Source: Sipunculus nudus
Taxonomy: Eukaryota > Annelida > Sipuncula > Golfingiida > Sipunculidae
DNA: 64,000 nucleotides
Assembly (NCBI GenBank): GCA_026874595.1
Contig: CM049320.1
Location: 44,032,714-44,096,713 of the forward strand
Direction of reading: 5' to 3'
Part shown: positions 55,137 to 64,000 of the stretch, piece after piece
How the letters are laid out: each line of letters starts with the position of its first letter
Numbering within the stretch: position 1 is the stretch's first letter
Position numbers and translations under genes: made by a program
Notes under the pieces: model-generated
What the model saw: only the letters and a program-made list of their open reading frames with translations
What the model was told of the DNA's origin: nothing
Database searches by the model: none

Positions 55137-58116
55137 TTTAGCGAACCTGTGAGCTTATGTGATGGCCCAGTGTCGTCCGTCCGCCATCCATTGTCCGCCA
55201 TAGTCTGTATGTTAACCCATGTTATCTCAGAAACCATTGGAGCTAGCAGCTCAAAATTGTATGTAAGAATCAGTCACATGAAAAAAGTTATTGGATTGAG
55301 CTTAATTTTTCAGTATATGTATTAACTTCGATTTTATAGGGTAAAAGATTTTAAACCTTTAAAAATCTCTCAAATCTTTCAGCCAAATTGTTCAGTATTT
55401 CACAGAAATAATCCCAGAAACAATCTCTCTCACCTTTGTTCAAATGGTTCTAGTTCAGTGATTTTTGGCCGAGTTACAGGAAGTTAAACTTGGTCATCTG
55501 TCCAAAAAAGCATACAAAAATTACAATCTCAGAAACAGCTGCAGATATCATCACCAAATTTTATGCCAATGTTGGCACCTCGGTCATATCTAAAATTGAG
55601 GAATTGGTGGCACCCCATGCATCGGCCTTTTTTGTACAGGGGTCATCGGTGCCTGTATCAAACTGACGGCTACAAAAACTTCTTCTCTGAAACCATATGG
55701 CCAAAATGTTTAATATTGCACAGAAATGATCCTAGGGTAGTGCTTTCTGTAGTTTGTTCAAATGGTCTCTTTTCAGTGACTTTTGTCCGAGTAATTGGTA
55801 GCTGAATTTAGTCATATGCCAAAAAAGCCCATTTTAGCTTAGTGGCTACAAAGATCTTCTACTCAAAATCCACTTGGCCAAATTCTTTGTGCATATCCAT
55901 TGATCTTAGCCTCCTCCCTCTTGTACTTAAAACTGGTGGCACCATCTAAAATCGTTATCCCGTGGCCTCCATCCGTACATGTGCTTTAGGTAAAAATTGC
56001 TCATATATCAGGAGTGGGTCAAGGTATTGTTCTGAAATATCCATCTTCGAAAGTTTTCTCGTAAACCAGACAGGTTGCGCCACTTACCTTTCCGTTTTTA
56101 AATAAATTAATGCCCTTTTTTTCAGGAGTGATTTGCAGTAGTGGCCTTAGGTGGTGCAACCTACAAATATGTTTACGTGGCACACGTCCATCTCACTCTC
56201 TTTCCCCTTACAACTCAATCCATACCTCACTTCACCTGTACCACTCTGATTTCGGCGGCTACACGTAGTCACTTTCGACCACCTGTATCTAGTTGTTTCA
56301 TGCATCTGTGCACATGGCCGAAAAGTTGTTTGAAGCATCTGCCTGAAATTGTTCATGTCCATACATCTTTAATGGCTTTCTAGTACACAAGACTGGTGGT
56401 GCGCCAGTAATGCCAAATTTTGTAGGTGGTGTCACCATTCAACTGAAGCTTAGCTTGGAGGATATGGTTAACAAAGACCTAGTTTAAGGTTTCTTTGGAG
56501 ATTTTTCATGGACATTCCTGGATGTCAAGTTAGAAGATTCTAGATGCAATGGTTTCAATTTGTGCCCTGTTTACACACAACCACGTCCTTAAAGGCCTCA
56601 AAAATAGAGAAAAAATGCGTAAAATTTGAAAATAAATCTAGGTGACACCACCAGTCTCCAGGAACTAATGAAACACTCCATGATCAATATGCATGTAAAG
56701 AATCATGGTGATCAATGCATTATTTGTTCAGATTCTGGAGCTTTTGTATCAAATTTTTAATTTTTCGGGGGGGGGGGGGGGTACTTTAGAGTCCAATATC
56801 TCAGAAGATATGTGTGACAGAGACCTAATTTCTGGTTTCCAAGGAGATTTTCCATGGATCTCCTTGGATGTCAGGTTAGAAGATTCTGTGTCCAGTGTTA
56901 ATGTAAAGACAGACGGATGACGGACAGAGAGTATATCATTATAGCTCAGATGACTTTAAAATAATGAACGAACCCAAAATATTCTCATACAACTGAAAGA
57001 CCTCTACCCTAGGATAATTCCTGAAACAAATTAAAATGATTTAGCGTATCAATTTAATCCTAATACATTTTAAAGCTGAAAATGGCTAAAAATTATGAGG
57101 TTTTTGCCTGTAAAACACAGGTCAATGTAGGTGGCGCCACAAAAACTGCAATTTTATATATGAGTCATTTAACCAACATTTGCACAAAACTTGGTGATGC
57201 CAGCTCCTGTCTTTTCTGAGATTGTTATGTAAGTATGCTTATTTGGCCAAATGATAAGTTCAAATTCCTGAAACTCGGTCAAAATTGATCAAACCCAAAC
57301 CATTTGAACAAACTTGAGAGAGCTCGTCTCTGGGATCATTTTTGTGAAATACTGAACTATTCGTTGAATGATTTCAGAGAAGAAGAGTTGCAAAGGATTT
57401 TTAGCTTTTCCCCGTAAAATGCCAGTTAATGCAGGTGGTGCCCCAAAAATCTCATTAACACAACATTTGATATGTTACATATTTTTGCATAACATTTCGA
57501 GATGCTAGCTATTCCTGGAAATTATTGGTTAATGTACCGATGACCCCCGTAAACTATTTTTAAACTAAAAGAGGTTTAAATAATGAGTTTTTTTGTCCTT
57601 CAAAAAAGATTGATGCAGGTGGCGCCACCAATACATCAATTTCAAATATATGAGTCATGTGACCAACATTTGCATAAAATTTGGTGATGATAGCTCCAAC
57701 CATTTCTGATACTGTAATTTTAGTATCTTTTTTTGGCCAAATGTCTAAGTTCAGCTTCCTGTAACTTTGCCAAATTTCACCAAACTGGAACCATTCGAAT
57801 AAACTGGAGGGAGATTGTTGCACAGATTATTTCTGTGAAATATTGAAGAATTTGGCTGGTCAGTTACAGAGAATAGGATTTTTAAAGTTTTTTTGGCTTT
57901 TCCCTAGTAAATCTAAGTAAATGCAGATAGCAACCAAAAAAAAGCAAAATCCGTTAGAATTTTTTAGATGACTGATTTTTTTGCATAAAATTTGGTGATG
58001 CTAGTTGTTAAAACACTTCAGAAAGTCTGTGTTTGAGATAGTATTGGTTAACGTACAGACGACGGACAATGCCACACCATATTGCATAAGCTCACAGGTT
58101 CTCTAAGAATACAAGT
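55137..58116. repeat. Large cassette bounded by AACCTGTGAGCTTATG inverted ends
   Basis: The left end TTTTTAGCGAACCTGTGAGC..GTGATGGC..GTCGTCCGTCCG (55135-55185) is inverted at 58050-58116 (CGACGGACAATGCC..CATAAGCTCACAGGTTCTCTAA). Inside are roughly 300-bp units with NN-GGTGGCGCCAC (57130, 57618) and TTGGCCAAAT, in both orientations about a midpoint near 56450. Partial copies of other cassettes are included (56140-56300, 56880-56955). A 15-bp G run is at 56767-56781. Confidence 0.7.
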
Positions 58117-60900
58117 CAAATATAGTCATGTAGGGCACATATTGTATCCTTAAGCCCTAAAATCTTCTAAAACAATATCCAGGGAGATCTTACAGTTACA
58201 GACAACAAACCTGATTTGACCTTTAACATCAGTTGGGTACAAATTGTAAACATTAGGCCTAGGTCCTGGGCATATCTCCTTTGAAATTTAAATTAACTAA
58301 GTCTAAGTCAGATTATGGATTAATAGGTCCAATGGACGGACGGTTAGATGACATTCAAAGGACCATGACTATAGCTCAGAGATGACTTACAGTCAGCTGA
58401 GCTAAAAATCAGTCACATGTAAAATGTTTTGGGATTGAATTTTTTGTAGCACGACCTACACCAACTTACATTTAACGAGGAAAAGCAAGAAAACCCTTGA
58501 AAATCTTCTCTGAAATCATGCAACCCAGAGATGATCTCTTTCCAGTTGTTCAAATCTCTCTAGTTCGGTGAATTTTGGCCATGTTACAGGAATTTGAACC
58601 TAGTCATTTGGCTAATTAAGCATACTAACATTACAATCTCAGAAACGGCAGCAGCAAGCATCACCAGATTTTAAATGAATGTTGGTCACATGACTCATAT
58701 TTGAAAATGAGTTGTTTTGTGGCACACTGAGGTTGGTCATGCAACTTCAAGTAAGCCCATATTAAACTGATGGCTGCGATAGGCATCTGTTATTATGCTA
58801 AACATTTTGATTAAAATATCTATGCATCTGTCAGCTTGAAAAAGCATTGTGGCCAAAGTCTTTTGGTATGTATAAACAGATTGGGTAATAAGCCATGACT
58901 TTGTCTGTACCCATACATAGCTTGGCAGACTGCCAAATATTTTAGATTTGGCAACAGACCAAGATTCAGTCTGTAGTTATTTATAGCTTTGGCAGACAGA
59001 GTTCACTCAGTGCAGTAGCTGCAACTGGCAATTAGTTTCACTCGACTCATGGGGGTCACCTGCCTTCTTCAGCGGAGCTTGGTCAGCCAAGTGCACCTGA
59101 CACAAGTGAAATTTGATGTATTAAACTGATATTTTTGCCTGTCCATCCACCTTTGATGGCTTTCTTGTACACAAGACTTGTGTCGTAACCTGCTTATTTC
59201 TCAGGATGGGTTTGATATATCAGCCTGAAATTGTGCATGACTGTAAATCTTGGATAGCTTTGTCATTTACAAGTCTGGTGGTGCCACCTAAAATAATTCT
59301 TGCAGAGTGTTTGTCCCTGCTTATTTCTCAGAGTGATTAGACATATCAGCCTGAAACTGTTCATGTCCATACATCTCTGAATGTTATTATATATTTAAGA
59401 CTTGTGGTACCACCTACAATTGCGTTTCGGTTTCATGCATCTGTGTACCTGAAATTATGCATGTCCTTACATGTTCAATGGCTTTCTCATACGGAAGACT
59501 GGTGTTGCCACCTACAATCATTTTTGTGCTGTGTACATCCATGCCAGTATTTCAGGAGTGATTCTGTGAAATTGCTGTACATCTACATGTCACACATGTA
59601 CTTGAAATGTAATGGTGAAGGGTATTATCATGAAAGCATTATACCTGATACATATCCCATTGCACAGGTTCGCATTAGACCTGTAGGCCTTGTTTATTGT
59701 ATCAATCAAAACAGTTTTGAACATATTATAATTTTAGCTATGTTCATCTGCCGCTGCCCCATTCATTTACAGAGAGCTCCCCTGAGACACCATGGACCGA
59801 TCTTTCTAAAGTTACCCATCATAATCATCAGGTCACATGTGAATTAGTGCCTAACAACAACTGCACCTGCAATTTTCTTGCGTACTTCTCTGTGTCTTTC
59901 TTCAGAAATAATAGACCATATCTCAGGAGTGGTTCAATGTACATCAGTACATGTTCATAGATCTTGGATACCTCCATGCTTAAGACATGTGGCACCATCT
60001 GCAATCTTTTTCATGTGACATCCATCCGTGTGTGTGCTTTGGGTAAAATTCACTTATATTTCAGGAGTGGTTCAATGTATTGGCCTGAAATTTGGCATGT
60101 CCATCCATCTTGGATAGCTTTCTTATATATGACAGGTGGCGCCACCTATACCCACATAAAGTTTTCGTAGAATACATCCATATGCCATGCATTTATCTCA
60201 GAAGTGTTTTGAAGAATCCGCCAGAAAATTTTGCATGTCCATAGATCTTTGATGCCTTTATCTCATACACAAGCCAGGTGGTTCCACCTACAATTGCATC
60301 CAAGTGGATATCTGTTTTCTTTTTTTTTGTAAAAAATTGCACATATCTCACGAGTGGATAAATGAATCAGCCTAAAATGTTGAATGTTTATCCTTCTTGG
60401 ACAGCTTTGTCATAGACCAGACAGGTGGTGCCACCTGCCATCCTGTTTTCGTAGAATACATAGAATCCCTTTTCACAGGAGTGGTTTGGCGTATTGGCCA
60501 GAAATTTTGCATGTTCATCCATCTTGGGATAGGTATATCTCTCGTGCTCGAGACTAGTGGGGCCACTTACGAGCACGTATATGTAGAATACATTCCTGCA
60601 TTAATCTAAGAGATGTTTTAATGTCCATAGATCTTGGATTGCTTTATCTTGTATACATGACTGGTGGTGACACCTTTGATTGTTTTTGTGTGATGTCCGT
60701 CTGTGCATCTGTTTCGAGTGAAAATTACATTTCAGGAGTTGTTTGGCCTAAAATTGTTCATGTCCATCAATCTTGAATAGCTTCTCATGCACAAGATACG
60801 GGGCCCCACCTACAAACATGTATTTGTAAAATACAATTAATCAATTATCGCAGGAGTGGTTTACATATCAGCCTGAAATTTTAAATGTTCAAAGAGCTTG
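58117..60900. repeat. Dispersed GGTGGCGCCACC-type repeat block
   Basis: A TAGCTCAG-type hairpin end lies at 58374-58406. Units of about 150-170 bp then run from about 58970, each with TCAGGAGTGGTT, CCTGAAATTTTGCATG, TGGATAGCTTTC and GGTGGYGCCACCTA (60132-60145 the best palindrome). The 147-codon frame at 59404-59847 lies across diverged units and lacks any domain. Confidence 0.7.
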
Positions 60901-60914
60901 GATAGTATATCTCC

Positions 60915-61137
60915 TGGGCCTGGACGGTCGAGTGGTAAAATGCTCGGCTCTCTCTGATCCCCAGGTTTGCCATGAGAGTGGGTTGTAGTTTCCCGTCCAA
61001 GTTCGGTGGTTTTCACTGGGTCCTCCAGTTTCCTCCACCTCTACACACTATTGAATGCCACGTACCATCCGAGCCAAGGAGAGTGTTTTGTATTAGTTAC
61101 TCTAACTAGTTGTACAATCCATGTAAAATAAAAAAAA
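60915..61137 (+). mobile_element. tRNA-derived SINE
   Basis: 60922-60998 folds like a 77-nt tRNA. GGACGG pairs with CCGTCC as acceptor stem. GGTCGAGTGGTAAAATGC resembles an A box of a Ser/Leu-type tRNA, and GTGGGTTGTAGTTTCCC a B box. A body follows with GGTTTTCACTGGGTCCTCCA and TTTCCTCCACC, a block I recognise as common in invertebrate SINE cores, then an A-rich tail (AAAATAAAAAAAAG, 61124-61137). It interrupts a unit of the surrounding repeat block. Confidence 0.72.
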
Positions 61138-61485
61138 GTTTATATATACACCAGAATGGTGGCACCACCTACAATCACTTTCCTCTGGCATCCAACTGCA
61201 GGTCTGCTTTTGAGAAAAATCACAAAAATCTTTGGAGTCATTAAATGTAATGACCTGAAATTTTGCATGTTCATCCATCTTGAATAGCTTTCTCATACAC
61301 AAGACAGGGGGCTTCTCAGGATTGGTTTACGTATCAGGTTGAAATTTTGCATGTCCACAGATCTAGGATGGCATTAGCTTGTACACATGACTGTTGGTGG
61401 CACCTACATAAATTTTTTTTTTAAATTTCATCCATCCATGCATCTTGAGATACTTGGGCATCTCTGATGCCACAAATTTCTTATA
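61138..61485. repeat. Continuation of the GGTGGCACCACCTACAAT repeat block
   Basis: Two more diverged units (CACCACCTACAATC at about 61163; GCATGTCCACAG, CTTGTACACATGACTG at about 61348-61392). No coding content. Confidence 0.6.
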
Positions 61486-61524
61486 AGAAATTCTGCTAAG
61501 GTTCCTACCTTCAACTAAAACGAA

Positions 61525-62339
61525 TTGGAGCATAATTTCAGTTATTTTGAACGGGTGGCCACCTTAATGGCTGAGCCAAAAGGCCAGTGGACCCTGTTAT
61601 TACAAAGTGTACTGGTTGGTTGCGCACAGGACGTTTACACCACGCTCACAGACAAACAGTGTAGAGATTTCTTTGTTGTGAAGGAGGCCATTCTGAGAGC
61701 TTATGAACTGGTGCCCTGAGCATATCACTTAAAGTTTAGGAACACTCCAAAGAAGACAATCAAACACATGTAGAATATGCCCGAGATAAAGTTCGTTTAA
61801 CAGGTGGTGTCAGTCAATGAAAATTGGTCATGATTTTGAAAAGCTGAAACAGTTAATTTTGATAGAAGAATTTAAAAGACATGTCCGTAAAGATATTAAA
61901 ATGTTTTTGGATGAACACAAGAGACAATGGCTGGTGATCTGGTGGATGAGTTTGCCTTATTACACCGCCCCAGTTACACCAGTTATAGAAGAAGGTATGG
62001 TGAGAAAAGAGAGGGCAGTAGACGCCCAAAATGTGGTTGGAGAAAGGGGTAGTCCTTTCTACCGAGGCTCCTCCGACTCAAACAAACCTCAGTCCAATAA
62101 TGGTAAGTCCCAGTTTAAAGGTCCGTCTGACTCTCCCACTCAAAAAAGGAAAGGGGCCACCTAGGACTGAACCTGATAGATGCACATTCTGTGGAATCAT
62201 GGGGCATATAGAATATGAATGTCGTATAAAGAAAAGTCAGATTAAGCCTAATGCGTTAACTGTTACGCAGAGCGTGAACCTGGTAGCAATGCAGTCAAAA
62301 GACAGAGACTATAGGTGTAAAACAAAACCCTGTCATTGA
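61525..62339 (+). pseudogene. Gag remnant of the second Gmr1-like copy
   Basis: 61525-61719 encodes FSYFERVATLMAEPKGQWTL and LRAYELVP. 61817-62164 encodes the SCAN-like part (MKIGHDFEKLKQLILIEEFK, DIKMFLDEHK). 62031-62339 in another frame holds the knuckle CTFCGIMGHIEYEC and PNALTVTQS. Breaks at about 61720-61815 and 62030-62160. Confidence 0.85.
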
Positions 62340-62727
62340 GAGCTTTCAGCCCTTTGTGTCAGACGGTTTTGTTTAGTTAGAGGGATACCATTCAAGGAAG
62401 GGTCGTGTTAAAATCTTAAGGGATAATAGGGCAACACAAAGTCTCGTTCTGAAATCTGTTTTACCCTTTTCTAAAGAGAGTTACACAGGGGTCTGTTCTA
62501 GTACAGGGTGTCAGGTATATTACAATCACAATTTTTTATGTAACTCGATTCGATTTTTCATAATTGATTTTTACTACAAAATATAACTATTGGAAATCAT
62601 TTATTAATTGATATATTGATATATATTATTGTAGAACCAAACCTGAGCGCTATACTTATTCAAATCAATTTTCAAGGCTCCATAAAACACTTGACTCGTA
62701 AGTAAGACAGCAGGAGTTTGTTCGACG

Positions 62728-63645
62728 TTGCCAGTACAGGGCGCTTCACTTCTCCAAGGCAACGATTTAGCAGGTGATAGAGTGAAAATTGTTCCCAAAA
62801 AGAAAAAATTGCCGAGCACTGAAAATGACATAGACCTGCTCCAGCAGGAGTTTCCTGGCGTATATCCAGGCTGTGTGGTGACTCGAGCTATGAGAAAAAA
62901 GGCAAGTCTAAAAACAGAGAGTTCTTTACTTGACCTATCGTATTTGTTTATGGTGCATTCAAATTATGACTTTATTGGCTTAATACCCAATACATGATTA
63001 AATGTAGATAATACATGTGACCTATGTGGCACACTGGGTCCAGAGGAATCTATTACAACCGTAGTACAGGGTAATCAACCCCTAAATACAAAGGAATCTG
63101 TTACAACCGTAGTACAGGGTAATCAACCCCTAAATACAAAGGAATCTGTTACAACCGTAGTACAAGCGCAAGAGAAAGATAGGAGAGTAGAGAATGTAGG
63201 ACCTAGTATGACTGAAGATTTGATTTAACTGCAAAAGAAAGATCCTGATATTGCCTCCCTTAGCGAAAATGCGTTAGCTAAAGAGGAAGCAGATAAAGTT
63301 CCCACTTGTTTCACATTGCAGAACGATATGGTGGTTAGGAAATATGGATCTCCCACCATCCCGGCTAATGAAACATGGAAAACACTTTATCAAATTGTGC
63401 GCCCCCCCCCCCCCCCCTTAATATCGCCCAGAATTATTCAAACTTGCGCATGATCACCCCATGGCTGGGCACCTGGGCGTCAGAAAAACCTAACATAGAA
63501 TTCTTCAAAACTTCTATTGGCCTTCACTGAAAGGAGCCGTGGCTAAATATTGTAAAACATGTCACGTGTGTCAAGTGATTGGTAAACCAGCCCACCAAGT
63601 TGGTCCTGCCCCACTCTTACTCATACCAGCTACACATTTTTATTT
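62728..63645 (+). pseudogene. Pol linker and integrase zinc-domain remnant of the second copy
   Basis: 62728-62997 matches the N-terminal pol linker (GNDLAGDRVKI, LLQQEFPGVYPGCVVTRAM). 63180-63400 continues it (QKKDPDIASL). 63440-63645 matches the integrase zinc domain (AHDHPMAGHLGV, CKTCHVCQVIGKPAHQVGPA). Similarity ends abruptly before the catalytic core. Confidence 0.82.
63043..63170 (+). repeat. 48-bp tandem repeat within the pol linker, 2.7 copies
   Basis: The unit GAATCTGTTACAACCGTAGT..ACAGGGTAATCAACCCCTAA..ATACAAAG is near-identical between copies. The length (16 codons) preserves frame. The LTR-complete copy has only one equivalent (TTNVVQGKQTLNRN). Confidence 0.9.
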
Positions 63646-64000
63646 TCACGTGTATTTTTTATTTTGTGAATTCACATTTTATAGCGCGAGGAATATATTT
63701 AGTAAAGAAAAATGTGGGACAAATTCACCAACTCGATTTTGCACAACCGCTCTGCGCGCCACTTTCGGAAATTTATATTTAATTAAAGGTTCTCCTAAAA
63801 CCATAAAATAAAGACGGTCATTTTATCGCCTTTTTTCACAACAGTGAAGCATGTTTTAAATAAAATTCTTATTGTCATCAAGGTAAACTCTACATAATTT
63901 TGGATTGTTTCTTCTGGCTCTCCTCATAAGTCTGTCTATAACTGTTGCAAGCACTGCTGCTAACAGACGAATCAACCAACGTCGATAATTACATGATAAA
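63646..64000. other. Right edge, no confident feature
   Basis: AT-rich sequence. The last 100 bases read on the minus strand give a short basic stretch (RLLAAVLATVIDRLMRRARR) that could be the edge of a transposase or other frame, but it is cut by the window end. Confidence 0.3.

Larger units (their letters stand above)
61488..63645 (+). mobile_element. Second, degraded copy of the Gmr1-like element, truncated at both ends
   Basis: It is collinear with 25450-23440 of the LTR-complete copy: gag capsid, zinc knuckle, protease region, pol linker and integrase zinc domain. It begins mid-gag at about 61488 and stops in the integrase zinc domain at about 63645; no LTRs. About 200 bp of unrelated AT-rich DNA (62512-62710) interrupt it after the protease. 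The pol linker has a 48-bp tandem triplication, and a 16-bp C run lies at 63402-63417. Stops and shifts throughout. Confidence 0.88.

Noticed and set aside
59404-59847. 147-codon plus-strand open frame
   Set aside because: Lies across GGTGGCGCCACC-type repeat units; composition and lack of conservation between units argue against coding.
60922-60998. Functional tRNA gene
   Set aside because: The B-box region is diverged and it is followed by a SINE body and A-rich tail, so it is a SINE head.
63880-64000. Possible transposase frame on the minus strand at the right edge
   Set aside because: Only about 35 residues visible, basic but without a diagnostic motif, cut by the window end.

Overview
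This is animal nuclear DNA. It has split genes with GT/GC-AG introns, is mostly AT-rich and intergenic or intronic, and is packed with LTR retrotransposons, LINE, SINE, DNA-transposon and satellite remnants. The ends and internal motifs of the dispersed repeats (GTCCGTC runs, GGTGGCGCCACC, TGACCTTGACC, TAGCTCAG..CTGAGCTA hairpins) look lophotrochozoan, most likely molluscan and probably bivalve. That assignment comes from pattern recognition, not a search.

Only two host genes are recognisable. (1) Near the left edge on the minus strand, one coding exon (2429-2521) encodes the first 31 residues of a forkhead-associated domain protein resembling FHAD1; the rest lies leftwards, outside or unrecognised. 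(2) A complete five-coding-exon PARK7/DJ-1 gene lies on the plus strand (31655-53034, 186 codons) with the catalytic Glu, Cys and His conserved. The two genes are divergent and about 29 kb apart.

Layout: 1-2.4 kb, presumed FHAD1-like intron; 2.5-5.3 kb, 5' flank and dispersed repeat; 5.4-8.4 kb, degraded L1-type LINE (minus); 8.4-16 kb, AT-rich DNA with microsatellites, a diverged 246-bp duplication and an SGNH-like fragment; 16.0-16.3 kb, truncated Harbinger-type MITE; 19.9-29.7 kb, an old Ty3/Gypsy element (minus) interrupted by a younger, LTR-complete Gmr1-like Ty3/Gypsy element (20100-26769, TSD TGAA); 29.8-30.2 kb, complete MITE with TTA duplication; 30.7-53.0 kb, the DJ-1 gene, its introns filled with a palindrome-ended inverted-repeat element, hAT and Tigger/pogo remnants, minisatellites and palindrome-capped tandem-repeat cassettes; 53.6-55.0 kb, a 50-bp minisatellite of about 27 copies; 55-61 kb, more cassettes and a tRNA-derived SINE; 61.5-63.6 kb, a degraded second copy of the Gmr1-like element (plus).

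Most notable: the Gmr1-like element has integrase upstream of reverse transcriptase and a SCAN-like gag. DJ-1 exon 3 is preceded by about 15 tandem copies of its own splice-acceptor junction. DJ-1 exon 2 has a GT-microsatellite acceptor, and DJ-1 intron 4 uses a GC donor. Several unrelated repeat cassettes share one architecture.
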